64,000 nucleotides of DNA from Rapana venosa. Its lineage: Eukaryota; Mollusca; Gastropoda; Neogastropoda; Muricidae. Of this stretch, positions 1-11,744 are shown one piece after another (the first letter of the stretch is position 1; every line of letters begins with the position of its first letter). The position numbers and the translations under genes were made by a program. Below the pieces are notes generated by a model. That model was not told where the DNA came from, made no database searches, and saw nothing but the letters and a program-made list of their open reading frames with translations. Location of the stretch: positions 57,789,995 through 57,853,994 of the forward strand of contig CM054155.1 in the NCBI GenBank assembly GCA_028751875.1, given 5' to 3'.

Positions 1-191
1 CAAACCCCCCGAAATACCCTTTAAAAAACCCCCAGGTTTAAAAATCACAAAAAGTCAAACCCCTCACTCCCGCTGCTGTAGCCCCCCTCGGGTCGGATTT
101 AATTAAAAAATGCCTACAAAAATATCGGTAAAGTACAGTGACCCGTCCGCTCGCGCTCTCCCCACCCCCACCAAACCCCCCTCAACCCCTC

Positions 192-230
<39 letters not shown>

Positions 231-881
231 CCACTACCACTTTCCCCCCCCTCCTCCCCTTCCCGTCGCCACCTCCCCCCCCCCCTTTTTTCCAGGTCAA
301 TGGAAGTTTGAGTGGCTGGTGGGCCCTAATTTATCCGGGCAGTAGCAGGTAACCGACAACTGGGCAACCCCGTTTTGTATATTAATATTTTATATAATAA
401 AATATAATATATAGAGAGAGAGAGAAATGGGAGAGAGTGGGGAGGGGAGAAGAGAGAGAGAATTTTTTCGAATATTTGAATCGGCTATTTTTAATGAGGT
501 AAAAATGGTAAAACCCCATAGGCTTCTTTCTTTACACCCCGGCCCCCATAAAAGGGAAAAAGGAAAAGAAACAAACACAAATTTAAAACAAAAAGTGATA
601 ACAAGTTTAAAGTGGGAGGAGGGGAGAGAAGAGAGAGAGAGGAGGAAGAGAGAGGAGAGAGAGAGAGAGAGAAACCTACTACTGGCCTTGCCCAAGTTTA
701 CGCCCAAAAAAAATTTTTTGGGGGAGACTAGTTCTTAGCCTCTTTTTTTCGTTTTTAAACTTTTTAGCATTTAAAAACTCGTGACGGGTGTTGTGGTTTC
801 TCCAAACCCCCTTTTTTCCCCCCCCCCCCTTCCCCCCCCCCCCGAAGTGGGGCCCCCCCCCACCCCCCCCCAGAACCCCAT

Positions 882-930
<49 letters not shown>

Positions 931-2764
931 ACCCCCCCCCACCCCCACCCCTCCCCCCCCCCCCCCCAAAATCCCATGGCTTTAAACCGGGCCCCCCGGG
1001 CGAACCAAAAATTTTCCGTTAAACAGTTTCCCTTTTTTTGAGGGGATTTTGGGGTTACCCCCCTCCCCCCCCCCCAAAATTGTGCCCGAATTTTCCCCCC
1101 CCCATTGGAGGACCCCCCCCATTTAAAAAGTTTGTGGGTTTTCCCCCCCCTTTTCCCCCGGTTAAAAGGGGCCCCCATATTTTTTAAAAATTTGCCCTCC
1201 CCCCCAAACAATTTTTTTGAGAAAAGGGATTGGGGTTTCCCCCCCCCAGGCCCCCCGGGTTTTTAAAATTTTGTCCCCCCCCGTTCCCCCCCGCACACAA
1301 TCCCTACTCCCCAAAAAAAAGGGGCGGAACTGGCCCCGAGGGGGGTTCTCCCTTCCCCCAACCCTTTTTTTTCTCTCTTGTTTTCTTTTTTTAAAACCCC
1401 CAAAAAAACACCCTTAACGGGGGTCCCCCGGGTTGGGATGAAAAGGGCTTTAAAAGAAATTTAATTTTAGGGGTTTTTTTTTTATTTTTAACAGGAAAAA
1501 TGGAATAAAACTAAAGTGCTTTTTTACAACCAAAAATCCCCGTCTTAAGCCTTTTTGTAAATTGGGATGTTTGTTCCCCCCGGGTAACAATGGTAATTTA
1601 CAAAAGCCCCGGGAATGGGGTTTAAAAGGGGCCAAAATGTTTTCCTTCCCGAAAAAAAATTCAAATTTTTTTTAAAAAAAAGTCTCCCCCCCAAAAGGGC
1701 TTTTTTGGGGAGAGTGGAAACCGCACCCTTTTTTTAAATTTTTTAACCTTCCCCCCGGGGGAAAATCCCCCTTGAAAGGGGTGGCCCGGGGGTTTTTGTT
1801 GCCCAGGCGCTGGGTTTTAACCACAAGGGGCCCTTTTATGGTTTATCGAAAAATGTTGGGGATAGGAGGAGTGGAGAGAATAGGGGAAAAAGGGGGGGGG
1901 GGGGAAAAGGGGTCAAGTTTTTTTAAAATTTTTTCCCTTTTTTTCGAAAAAAAACCCCAAGGTTTTTTTTCCAATAAACCCCTGTAGGGTTTTTAAAATT
2001 TCAATTTTAGGGAAATTTGGGCCATCCCTTGAAAACGGGAAAGGATTTAACTTCCAAACCCCCCACCCCTTTATGCCCCTCCCCCTTTTTGGGGGGTAAT
2101 CACTTTTAACTTTCCAAAAATTTCCCCCCCCCCCTCCCTCTCTTCCGGGGTGTTTCCTAACTGACCCCCGTTTGCAGGGGAGGTTTTGTTTTGTTTTGGG
2201 GAAAAAAGAAGGGGAGGGAAAACCCCCAAAAAGACCTTTAAACAAAAACTTCTTTTTTCCCCTTTTTCTCCCCTGTGGCCTGGGTTTTCTCCAAGCTTTG
2301 GTGGGTTTTGCTTCCCCCCCCCCCTTTCCCGTCTCCCCCCCTCCCCTCCCCTTTTCTTCCCCCTCTTCCCCCCCCCCTTTTCTCTCTCCTCTCTTTGATG
2401 TGTTTTTGGTTGGTGGTTTTTTTGTTTTTGGGGCCCCCCCCCTTCCTTTTGGGGTTTTGTAAAAAATATTTTTTTTTTTCCCTTTATGTGGTTTTTTTTG
2501 GTTTTGGCCCCTTTTTTTTTTTTTTTTCCTTTTTTTTTTTTTTCCCTTTTTTTGGGGGGGGGTTTGGGTTTTTTCCCCCTTTTTGGGTGTTTTTTTTCCC
2601 CTTTTTTGGGTTTTAAAGGAATTTTTTTTATTTTTTTGGGTTTCCATAAAACGGGGGCAAAAGTAAAAAAAGGCCCCTGGGGACAACCCCTAAAAAACCC
2701 CCCCCCAAAAACAAAAACCACACACACACAAAACCCCCAAAACCCCCACCCCACACCCTTTCGC
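1..2764. other. Low-quality, homopolymer-inflated contig end without genes
   Basis: The stretch is dominated by long C, G, T and A runs (poly-C at about 187-227 and 885-932) and by GA tracts (about 413-462 and 605-675). Open frames here are Pro-rich, Gly-rich or Phe/Lys-rich and exist in opposite frames at once, as expected from homopolymers. No conserved protein, splice pattern or repeat family is visible until the SINE fragment at 2765. The texture looks like uncorrected long-read sequence, not biological sequence. Confidence 0.75.
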
Positions 2765-2920
2765 ACACGTTAAATTTCCCGTTCCCCTTTTGTAAGAGTA
2801 GGCCTTGTGGGAAAAAGGTGACAGGGAAATTTTCAGGGAAACCCCATACACACCGGGGGAAATGGGTGTAAAAAAGCACATGAGGCTTATTTCCCTTTTC
2901 TGGATTTTAAAAGAATAAAC
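2765..2920 (+). mobile_element. SINE-A fragment, 3' half
   Basis: It matches the 3' half of the SINE-A family seen intact at 8136 and 12190: a CACACGTTAAA block, then a TAGGCCTTGTG block, then the terminal GCACATGAG-GCTTATT element and an AAAAGAATAAA-like tail. One base is missing in the terminal hairpin, and homopolymers are expanded as in the surrounding sequence. The tRNA-like head is absent. Confidence 0.6.
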
Positions 2921-4180
2921 ATACCAAAACACACAGACCCCCACACACAAACAACACACACACCACAACATACTACAACCCCACCCCTTCCCCCACCCAC
3001 AACCCACCACCACTTTACACCCCACTCACACTCACCACCCACACAAAACACCCACTCCACCCCCCCCCCCAAAACCCCCCCAAAAACCACACCAAATCAC
3101 ACACATACAACACTCAAAAAACACATACACACACACATTCCCCAAAACACACACACACAAAAATACACACACTCCCCCAAAACACACCCTAAAATCCACA
3201 CACCACACACACTCACACACACAGGGCACAAAAACACAGACAAAACACACACACTCACCCCAACCCCACAAACACCACACCCCACATACACTCACCACAA
3301 ATACACACACACACACAGCACACACACACCCCTCTCACACACAAATCACACCAAAACACTCACACACAGACACACACACCAACACACACACACTCCAAAA
3401 CACAACTCACCATCCACACACACAAAACCAAAACACACAAACCACACACACGCACACCCCACTCACACACCACAACACCACACACACACACACACTAAAA
3501 GGGCAGACACCCCACAAAACTTTAAAAACAGAAAACACACACACACACACAAATCTCTCTCTCTCTCTCTCTCAACCACACACTCAACACACACAATCAC
3601 ACATTTAAAAACACACACACAACACACAAAACATAAAGACGACAGACACAAACCCACACATAAAACACACTAAAGACAGACACAACACCCACACACCACA
3701 CACACACCCCACCCCCACACTAAAGACAACAGCCACACCACACCTCTCACAACACACAAAACTCCCACACACACACCCCAAAACACACTAAAAACACACA
3801 CACACACACATCAACACCCCACACACACACCACACACGCCACACACACACACACCCCTCACACACACTGCACACCACAAAAACACACACACACAACACAC
3901 ACACCCACACTCCCCACCAAAATGCACACACCCACCACACACACACACTCGCCACACACACCCACACACACACACACACACACACATGCACCCACACATA
4001 ACAAAACACACTCACACACACAAACAAAACACACTCACAACACATGCACAAACACCACACACACACCCCACAAACACACACATCGCACACAAAACACACA
4101 AACCCCCACACACACCCACACACACATGCACACACACAAAACACACAACACACCACAGCACACACACACACACGAGGGAG
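2921..4180. repeat. CA microsatellite block, about 1.25 kb
   Basis: Nearly continuous imperfect (CA)n with interspersed CCAC and AAAC variants and a short (CT)n at about 3554-3573. Open frames on both strands (Cys/Val-rich on minus, His/Thr-rich on plus) are translations of the dinucleotide and not genes. Confidence 0.9.
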
Positions 4181-4264
4181 GGGGGGATAAAAAGGACAGG
4201 AGACATTTCTTTTTAACCAGTAAACCGGAAATTTTAAAACTTCCCTGTGTGCTTTTATTTTATA

Positions 4265-4305
4265 TTTTTTTTTTATTCTTTTATATCGAGGTTTAGGAAT
4301 TTAAG
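4265..4305 (-). mobile_element. SINE-A tail fragment
   Basis: The short string TTATTCTTTTATATCGAGG followed by AGGAAT is the reverse complement of the SINE-A 3' terminus. Only the tail is recognisable. Confidence 0.35.
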
Positions 4306-4334
4306 GGATTTATGTGGGAGAAGACAGAGGAAAA

Positions 4335-4386
4335 AAAACACCTAATCTCTTCTCTCTTCTCTTCTCTCCTTCCCCTCTCTCTCTTT

Positions 4387-4424
<38 letters not shown>

Positions 4425-4640
4425 CTCTCTTTTCTCTCTCTCTCTCTCTCTTTTCTCTCTCTCTCACACACACACCACACCCCACACAAAAAAACAACCC
4501 CCACCGGGAAAACATTTCACCCACACACACACAAAACACACACACACACACCCCACACCACACGCACGCACAAAACAAAAAATACACAAAAAAAACATAC
4601 ACACACAAAAACCCCCCCCCCCCCCCTACAAACACAACAC
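4335..4640. repeat. (CT)n followed by (CA)n microsatellite
   Basis: A CT-rich tract at about 4345-4466 passes directly into a CA-rich tract at 4466-4600 and ends in poly-C (4612-4626). No gene. Confidence 0.85.
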
Positions 4641-5490
4641 AAATTTGGGAAAAATAATTTTCTAATCACTTAAAAAATGTTTTTCCCGAAGGTCTGTATT
4701 AGAAACAGGCAAAAGTGGTGCTGCATTGTGATTCCGACTTTAAAAGTTCAAAAAAACATTTCCCTTTTTGGAGAGATTTTTTTTATTTTTACTTTTTGAT
4801 TTATTTGCAATTCTTTTGGCTTGAATTTTTTTTTTTTAAATTTATACGGTTGTTGATGTTTGCCCAAAAATTTTGTTTTTTTCGTTTACCAAAAGCAGTG
4901 AAGACATGGGAAAGGGAAAATAAGGAAAAGATATTGTATTGAGATTAAATTTTCCCGATACTTTTTTTTGCAAGCAGAGGCATCAGCATTTAACCCTTTT
5001 TGGGTTTGGGTCCCCTCTCATTTGGAATTTATTCGGGAAAGAGCCGGGGGATTTTATTGGCCCAAAAAAAAAGGGGCCCCCTGAGTATAGCACTGAAGTG
5101 TTTTTCTTTGTCTGGCATTGTCCTCTTATTTAAAAATTTATTCAAGTTTAATTTAAATGCATTTCATTCAAAGATTATGAAAAAACATTTTCAGCAGTTT
5201 CCTTGGGTCACGGAAATTAGAAAATTTAAAACATAAAATGAGATTAAAAAGCATGGAATACTAAATATTCAAAAAATGTAACCCTGTTGTTGTTTTTATT
5301 CCCTTTCAATCCCCCCATTTATTGTTTGATTGCCCCCTTTTTTTTTGACATGTTTTAAAAGAAAAGGTTTAGATATTCATAAAAAATATTCCCCTAGTCA
5401 AGGGAAATTTTTTTTTGACTTTCAGCAATTTTATAATAATTTGTTGTGAAGTCATATATTTTTCACCCGTAAGGGCCCTTATTGGTAATT
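4641..5490. other. AT-rich spacer, nothing recognised
   Basis: About 850 bases of AT-rich sequence with many short homopolymers. Open frames are under 80 codons and have no recognisable domain. I see no SINE or LINE motif. Confidence 0.5.
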
Positions 5491-5499
5491 AGGGTTTTG

Positions 5500-6065
5500 T
5501 GTATATATATATTATATATATATATATATGTGTGTGTGTTTTTGTGTGTGGGGAAGTGGTGTGGGTGGGTGTGTTTCAGGGAGAGAAAAAGAGAGAGGAG
5601 AGAGAGAGAGAGAGAAAAGGGGAAGGAGATGGAGAGAGAGGGGAGAGAGAGAGAAGAGAAAATGGGGGGTAAAAAATAAGGGATTTGGTTGAATGGGGGG
5701 TGTCCCAAAACACCCTGTAGTGAAAAAAATTAAACAAAAACAAACAAAAAAAAAACACAAAAAAACCCTACACATACCACAACACACTTTTACACACTCA
5801 CAAAGTACTACACACCCACACGTTTTTACACCACAACCAAAACAAAACCCCCCCACACATTTCTACACATACCAAAAACACCTACACATTTACAACACCC
5901 ACACGTATTACACTACACACACAAATCCCCACGTATACACATACACACACACCCAAAAATTTCACACACCCACAAAGTACACACAACACAACACGTACAC
6001 AAACACACACAAAAACACCACACACACACACACACACACACCACAAAACACACACACACACGGCA
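5500..6065. repeat. TA/TG, GA and CA simple repeats
   Basis: (TA)n then (TG)n at about 5500-5570, a GA-rich tract at 5578-5662, an A-rich stretch, and a CA-rich tract at 5755-6062. Confidence 0.85.
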
Positions 6066-6780
6066 AGGGCAAGGCAAGTTAACAATTAAAAAAAGATAAT
6101 AAACAAAAAATAGACCAAGGCCATTTTTATAGACTAGAAAAGGGGAAAACACCCCGTTAGTGCACTTTAAAAATAGGAAAATCTTTTATATAAACACACA
6201 CAAAACCCACACACACACACCAAAAACACCCCACCCCAAAACCAAAACACACCACACACAAAAAAATTTGTTAAAAAGGTTCCGTGGACCGGTAATTCAA
6301 CCTTTTTTTTTTTTTTTTCTTCGTTTGTCGAACTATTTATTGAAAAGGAACTATTTTTGTCTGTCAAAATCCAGCGAAAATGCGTTGCGCTGCCCTTTTT
6401 TTAAACGGGCTGACAAATTTAGCCTGGGGGAGAATTGTTACTTTTTAAGTCTTTCTATTTGGGGAAAAAGGGCAGGGAGAATGGACCCAAAAAGGCAGAA
6501 AAGAGACAAAAAGGGGGGTGACCGGAAGAAAAAGGAAAAAAAAAAAAAGGCAGAAAAAGAAGAGGGGGGATAGAAAGGAGGGAATTCCTAGCTCAAAAAA
6601 TTTTTTGAAGGTGGGGAGGTATTTTACAGACAGGCCACCCCCCGGGGGAATTCACCCTTTTTTGATACAGTTAAACAAAATTTAGTTCTGATAATTATTA
6701 CCGGGGGCGCAGTCAATTTAAATTCTTCCCGTAATCGTGAGCATGCATACCCGCGTGAAATGTTACCCGAGCGCGCACAC
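6066..6780. other. Spacer with a short CA tract, no gene seen
   Basis: Mixed sequence with a CA tract at about 6190-6265, a T run at 6302-6320 and an A/G-rich stretch at 6480-6570. No conserved reading frame or repeat family was recognised. Confidence 0.45.
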
Positions 6781-7200
6781 CGCCCACACACACACCAAAA
6801 CACACACACACACACACACACAAACAAAAAAAAGCATTTTTAGGGGGTTTTACCCCACAGGGGGAACACATGCATGCTGGCGTGTTTCCCCGCGCGCGCG
6901 TGCCCACAACACACACACACACCCCCAACCCCCAAAAACCCCACACACACACACCACACACACCAAAACACACACACCCACTAAAACTTGAGCAACACAA
7001 ACCACACCCACACACACAAAAACACAAAAAACACCCCAAAAACACAAATACACACACCACACACACACACACACAAAACAAAACCACACACACACAAAAA
7101 TACAACTTGGGATCCCCCACACACACACCCACACACACAACAACCCCCACACCACACACACAAACAACACCACACACAAAAAAACACACACAACACTTCA
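6781..7200. repeat. CA microsatellite block
   Basis: Two CA tracts (6781-6825 and about 6905-7195) separated by a short GC-rich segment with alternating CGCGCG near 6890-6902. Confidence 0.85.
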
Positions 7201-7359
7201 TAAACTACATACATCACTAAAACTTTAGCGCATCTTTTTTACGCACAGAAAACAAAGGGAAAAAAATATCCCCTTGAAAATTTCTGGAAAAATTCTTTAC
7301 CCGTTCCTCGGCTAGAGCTCCCCAGGTTCCCAAAAATTAAAATTCCCGCGTACGCGACG

Positions 7360-7420
7360 TTTTCACCCACCATTAAGGCAGCCCCCGATCCGACCTCGGG
7401 GACACAGGTTTTTAAAAATA
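7360..7420 (+). repeat. Repeat F fragment
   Basis: It contains CACCCACCATTAAGGCAGCC followed by TCCGACCTCGGGG. The same block recurs at 12872-12920, 16729-16762 (copy 33076-33109) and 25648-25690 (copy 42000-42042), so this is a short dispersed family. Confidence 0.55.
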
Positions 7421-7579
7421 AACCCCGGGAACCGCTTTATTCAGAAAAAGTGCAGAAAGGGACCAAGAAGGGATGTTGCTAATGTTTTTCTTGGGAAACC
7501 CCAAAAAATTGACCTTAAATTTTTCGAACAAAAATCGACAAAAATTGTTTTTTTTAAAATTTCTACCCTGCCCAGGGGA

Positions 7580-7890
7580 GGGGGAGCTCAGTGGGGCGGG
7601 GCACTCGCTTTCCCCCAGTGAAGGGTTAAAAAACAGCGTCGAGCGTGGTTTCCCCGGGTTTGGTGGGTGACCCTTTTGGGGCCTTGGTTCGGGACAGTTT
7701 CCCCCTTTCACCCGTGTAAAAGGGTACCCGTCCTCTTTAGGGTCAGGGAAAGGGAAAGCAGGGAGGGAGAGGAGATGGGCGCCCCCCTCAATATGTGGCC
7801 CTAGAGAAGTAGGGTCTCTGACGCCCCGCTCCCCTACGCCTTTTTAAAGGGGGGGGAGACTCCTTTTTCCTTTACCTTTACCTTTTACCC
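7580..7890 (+). mobile_element. SINE-B copy, degraded
   Basis: It matches the SINE-B family at 16358 and 29440 block by block: GGCACTCGCTTTCCCCCAG, the GTCGAGCGTGGTT block, CTCTTTAGGGTCAGGGAA, GAGGAGATGGGCGCC, and CGCTCCCCTACG near the end, with a (CCTTTA)n-like tail at 7865-7888. Homopolymers are inflated, and the tRNA-like head is incomplete. Confidence 0.7.
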
Positions 7891-7989
7891 AACTCCTATT
7901 CTGTTTTAAAGGAGAGTACCCAAATCGTTAGCGCTAAAAAGTTTTGTCATGGGTGAAAAACAACCTCAACACACCCTATAAAACCTTTT

Positions 7990-8065
7990 CAGCGGGGTGC
8001 AAAACAGCCCCAGTGGTTAGGGCTTTTGCTCGTGATTGGGGGCCCGGGTTTTGAGCCACCAACCC
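7990..8065 (+). mobile_element. Orphan tRNA-like SINE head
   Basis: CAGTGGTTAGGGCTTTTGCTCG followed at tRNA-like spacing by GGGCCCGGGTTTTGAGCC resembles degraded A and B boxes of a tRNA-derived SINE. The body that follows is too degraded to assign. Confidence 0.35.
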
Positions 8066-8135
8066 AGTCATGGGATTTTCCCCCCGGGGTTAAAAATCAA
8101 ATTTTCCCCCACTCCCCCTTTTTTTAAATCCTGAA

Positions 8136-8500
8136 GGGGGCGGGGGTAGCCCGGGGGGGTTAGGAAAAAATTGCGCTCGCCCAAACTGACAACCCCGGGT
8201 TCGTTCCCGTTTTAAGGGGTATTTCCCCCCCGGGGGGTTTAAAATCAGTGCCGGGCTCCACTCTCCCCAAAAGGGCCCTTTGGATGGACTATAAAACCCC
8301 AAGCCCCGTGTAAGAACGCGCGCCCGAATCTTTCGACATGTTAAATCCCGTTCCCCTTTTTGTAAAAGTAGGCCCTTGTGTTTCCCTTGGGGGAAAAGAT
8401 GGGCAGAATTTATAAAAAATGTATATACCGGGAAATGGATGTAAAAAAAAAACACATGAGTGCTTATTCCATTATCCTCGATATAAAAGAATAAAATGAA
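8136..8500 (+). mobile_element. SINE-A copy, near full length
   Basis: A tRNA-like head (GGTTAGGAAAAAATTGCGCTCGC, then a degenerate B box CCGGGTTCGTTCCCG) is followed by the family body: CAGTGCCGGGCTCCACTC, a GGATGGACTATAAAACC block, TAGGCCCTTGTG and CACATGAGTGCTTATTCC. It ends in ATTATCCTCGATATAAAAG and an A-rich tail. It carries many homopolymer expansions relative to the 12190 copy. Confidence 0.75.
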
Positions 8501-8507
8501 AAAGAAA

Positions 8508-8645
8508 AAGTCCTTCGAATGAGATTATAAGCCGAGGTCCTGTGTACAGTCCCACAACATATTGCACACACACACGTTAAAACCTGTTCTTCCTTTCAGA
8601 AGGATAGGCCATTCGTGCAGGGAAGAACGGATGGCAATTTTTTTT
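8508..8645 (+). mobile_element. SINE-A fragment, middle part
   Basis: It begins at AAGTCCTTCGAATGAGATTA and continues through the GCCGAGGTCCTGTG, ACGTTAAAACCTGTTC and AGGATAGGCCATTCGTG blocks of SINE-A. It abuts the A tail of the preceding copy, so it is either a second insertion or a 5'-truncated neighbour. Confidence 0.6.
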
Positions 8646-8954
8646 GTAAATGCATGAACACTGGTGCCGTGTTGAAACATCATCCCCGAAGCCTGATTGC
8701 GGCTACCTTGATGATTGATAAAAACGGTCGCATACGCAAAAATCTCACCACTGATGAACCTCGAAACTGTAGCCCAGGAACAAAAAATGATAGTTTGTAG
8801 AAAAGTCAGACTTCCCCCCACCCCCTACCCAGCACAGGTTAACTAGAAAAACTTGAAACGTAGTGTATGTCGAATAGTTATCATCTTTTTGTGTGTTTAG
8901 TGGTTTAATCATTGTTAGAGACCCTTTTTGACATTATCAGTGCATCGAATGTGT
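8646..8954. other. Spacer, nothing recognised
   Basis: About 300 bases of ordinary composition between two SINE-A fragments. A 61-codon frame exists, but it overlaps the SINE and has no domain. Confidence 0.4.
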
Positions 8955-9062
8955 GGGTTTATTTTATTTTTTATATCGAGGATTGGGAATAAGCACTTAG
9001 TGCTTTTTTGGGGGGGTTCCCTTTAGCTTTTAAATTTTTTCCCCCCCAAAAAAAACCAAAAA
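8955..9062 (-). mobile_element. SINE-A 3' end, cut by the assembly gap
   Basis: TTTATATCGAGGATTGGGAATAAGCACTTAGTGCTTTTTT is broken family sequence: the reverse complement of the SINE-A tail including its terminal hairpin, here with a shorter loop. The rest of the element would lie in the N run. Confidence 0.55.
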
Positions 9063-9562
9063 NNNNNNNNNNNNNNNNNNNNNNNNNNNNNNNNNNNNNN
9101 NNNNNNNNNNNNNNNNNNNNNNNNNNNNNNNNNNNNNNNNNNNNNNNNNNNNNNNNNNNNNNNNNNNNNNNNNNNNNNNNNNNNNNNNNNNNNNNNNNNN
9201 NNNNNNNNNNNNNNNNNNNNNNNNNNNNNNNNNNNNNNNNNNNNNNNNNNNNNNNNNNNNNNNNNNNNNNNNNNNNNNNNNNNNNNNNNNNNNNNNNNNN
9301 NNNNNNNNNNNNNNNNNNNNNNNNNNNNNNNNNNNNNNNNNNNNNNNNNNNNNNNNNNNNNNNNNNNNNNNNNNNNNNNNNNNNNNNNNNNNNNNNNNNN
9401 NNNNNNNNNNNNNNNNNNNNNNNNNNNNNNNNNNNNNNNNNNNNNNNNNNNNNNNNNNNNNNNNNNNNNNNNNNNNNNNNNNNNNNNNNNNNNNNNNNNN
9501 NNNNNNNNNNNNNNNNNNNNNNNNNNNNNNNNNNNNNNNNNNNNNNNNNNNNNNNNNNNNNN
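9063..9562. other. Assembly gap, 500 N
   Basis: Exactly 500 N bases, a conventional placeholder length, so the true distance is unknown. It separates the poor contig end on the left from cleaner sequence on the right. Confidence 0.98.
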
Positions 9563-9644
9563 ATGAATAAGGCCCAAAAAAACCCCAGGAAATCAGTGCA
9601 AAAACCCAAAAATGATGACTAAAACCCCAAAGGGCATTACATGA

Positions 9645-10297
9645 TATCAGGGTTAATGACCAGAAGCTGGAAACATTTTCAAAGCTTCAAGTACCAGCGA
9701 GCCATTGTATCAGACCAGGGATCCAAGCCAGAAGTAGTATGCAGGACTGCACAGACAATAACAGCACTGTCAAAACTAAACACCATCTGGAGAGATAAAA
9801 ATATCTCACTTATCTCCAGATCAGACTAATGCGCTCCCTTGTCATATCCATATTTCTATATGCCTGTGAATCATGAACCCTGACTGCAGATTTGGAGAGA
9901 AGAGTACAGGCGGTGGAGATGAGATGCTTTCGGAGACTCCTTGGCATCTCCTACAAAGACCACATAAGCAACGAAAGCGTGCATAACAGAATCCAGCAAA
10001 CCATTGGACCCTATGAGAACCTTCTAACGATCGTGAAAAAGCGTAAACTTAAATGGTATGGGCATGTCACAAGATCCAAAGGACTTGCAAAGACAGTTTT
10101 ACAAGGCACTGTCCAAGGACGAAGAAGAAGAGGCAGACCAAGGAAGAGCTGGGAGGATAACATCAGCGAATGGACAGGCCTAGAACTCAACAAAACCCTG
10201 AGAAAGGCAGAACAGAGAGAGGAATGGAGGGAACTGGTTGTTGAGTCTTTGAGGGTGCCCCAACGGTCTCAGACTACGGGACAGATAGATAGATTTT
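9645..10297 (+). pseudogene. RTE-like LINE, C-terminal end of endonuclease-reverse transcriptase
   Basis: Non-LTR retrotransposons copy their RNA into DNA at a nicked target using one endonuclease-reverse transcriptase protein. This is the last part of such a protein, after the catalytic core. Visible pieces are SDQGSKPEV, IRLMRSLVISIFLYACES, RRLLGISYKDHI, RKLKWYGHVTRSKGLAKT and RRRRGRPRKSWEDNISEW. The open part runs from 9892 to about 10280. Upstream, the frame changes by one base near 9815, and a TGA at 9874-9876 replaces a position that is Trp (TGG) in relatives. It is therefore a dead copy. The 3' end is GATAGATAGAT, a simple tail of the kind RTE elements carry. RTE assignment is by memory of the C-terminal pattern; other LINE clades share parts of it. 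Confidence 0.75.
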
Positions 10298-10384
10298 TGG
10301 GGGCCTTCACAGTCTATTTTCCTGACCCCCCCCCCCCCCCTCCTTTTATTTAAAATCAAATGTTATAGATATTTTATTTTCATT
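10298..10384. repeat. Poly-C tract and AT-rich link
   Basis: A C run at about 10326-10340 and an AT-rich segment lie between the LINE tail and the SINE-C. Confidence 0.5.
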
Positions 10385-10770
10385 TTCACTTTCATACCAC
10401 TTTAAAGTCACGACTGATTTCTCTGCGTGAAATTCGGGCTGCTCTTCCACGGGGAGGGCGCGTCGCCACAAGAGCAGCGCCACCCTTTTTTTTCCTGTCT
10501 GCAATTGTATTGTTTCCCTATCAGGATGGCTTTTTTTCTACAGAATTATGCCAGGGACAGCTCTCTTGTTGCCGTGGGTTCTTTTACGTGCGATAAATAA
10601 TTTTGCGTAACACACACGGGACCTGGGTTTATCGTCTCATCCGAAAGACTAGTACCCAGATCACCATTCATGGTCAAAGAGATGGGGGAAAGTTTTTTTG
10701 GCCCAAACGGGGATTGAACCACCGCACATCTCCGACCTGGACTTGTCGCTTTCTAGGCAGGCGCGTTACG
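10385..10770 (-). mobile_element. SINE-C copy, near full length
   Basis: Read on the minus strand, it has a tRNA-like head at 10770-10700 with a B box GGTTCAATCCC, a long body, and the 3' part ending with GAGCAGCCCGAATTTCACGC and an AT-rich tail near 10390. Truncated 3' pieces of the same family lie at 16845-16985 and 20793-20850 and in their duplicated counterparts. I associate this sequence with a widespread gastropod SINE, from memory only. Confidence 0.7.
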
Positions 10771-10772
10771 TA

Positions 10773-10936
10773 ACAATAACGATAACACATGGAATTTATA
10801 TAGCGCTATATCTTGCACAAAAAACTTCCAAATCAAATCGTTTTCATTCATCCTACTCATTCACATGCAGCCAGTTACAATTCACAGGGTTTTTGGGTGT
10901 TTTTTTTACAAATTCACATGTATACACACACGCTCG

Positions 10937-10995
<59 letters not shown>

Positions 10996-11275
10996 CACAC
11001 ACACACACACCTACACTCGCGCACACACATAAAGGTTGTACACTCTGGCAGGGTGATGGGGTTTGGGCAGTTGAGGGCAGGGACAAAATATGAAATGGAA
11101 CAAGAGGGGAGAATCTTAGGTTTGAAATAAATGTGTCTTGAGGCTGGATTTAAAAGTGTCGTAAGAAGGCTTTTGGCGAGGGGAGAGAGGGAGGTCATTC
11201 CAGATCGATGAACCAGAAACAGAGAAAGAGCGACGGCCAAAGGTGGACTGGTTGAATCTAGGTACTTCTAGACCA
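10773..11275 (+). repeat. Repeat D copy 1 with internal CA array
   Basis: It starts with GGAATTTATATAGCGCTATATC, a block shared with the next copy, then (CA)n at about 10923-10995, then CTGGCAGGGTGATGGGG and a body ending in ATTCCAGATCGATGAACC and GGTTGAATCTAGGTAC. The CA array sits between the same two halves in other copies, so it is part of the element. Confidence 0.7.
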
Positions 11276-11467
11276 TCGATCCACTTACATGACATTTAAG
11301 TCTGTACCGTTTTGTTGTAGCAGCCAGGTAGTGATGTTTAAACACTGGGATGGACACAGGATGTCCATTCTGCTGTGTTCTTTTCCTGTGTGGCGTTTGT
11401 ACATTGAAATGAGCGTGGTCCTTTTCTGTGCTTTTCTGTAACCAGGGGTCGATAAATACGGCGCAGT
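11276..11467. other. Short spacer between repeat-D copies
   Basis: About 190 bases of ordinary sequence with no recognised motif. Confidence 0.4.
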
Positions 11468-11684
11468 AGTAATAATGATAATAATAATAATAATAATAAT
11501 GATAATAATAATCATAAATGGAATTTATAAAGCGCTATATCTTGCAGAGGCAGATCAAAGCGCTTGCACTCGACTCATTCTTACACAGTCATACAACCAG
11601 TAACTATGAATAGGTCCATCATGTCCAAATGTGCATGCACGCACGCACGCACGCATACACACACACACACACACACACACCACA

Positions 11685-11744
<60 letters not shown>

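Noticed and set aside
679..1211. Long Gly-rich and Pro-rich open frames on both strands
   Set aside because: They translate poly-C/poly-G runs; several frames are open at once and none has a domain.
3032..4300. Cys/Val-rich minus frames and His/Thr-rich plus frames
   Set aside because: They are the two strands of a CA microsatellite, whose alternate codons never give a stop.
8971..9622. Open frames spanning the N run
   Set aside because: Their length comes from N bases counted as open sequence.
11285..11515. Poly-Ile frame
   Set aside because: It is the antisense of an ATA/AAT array.
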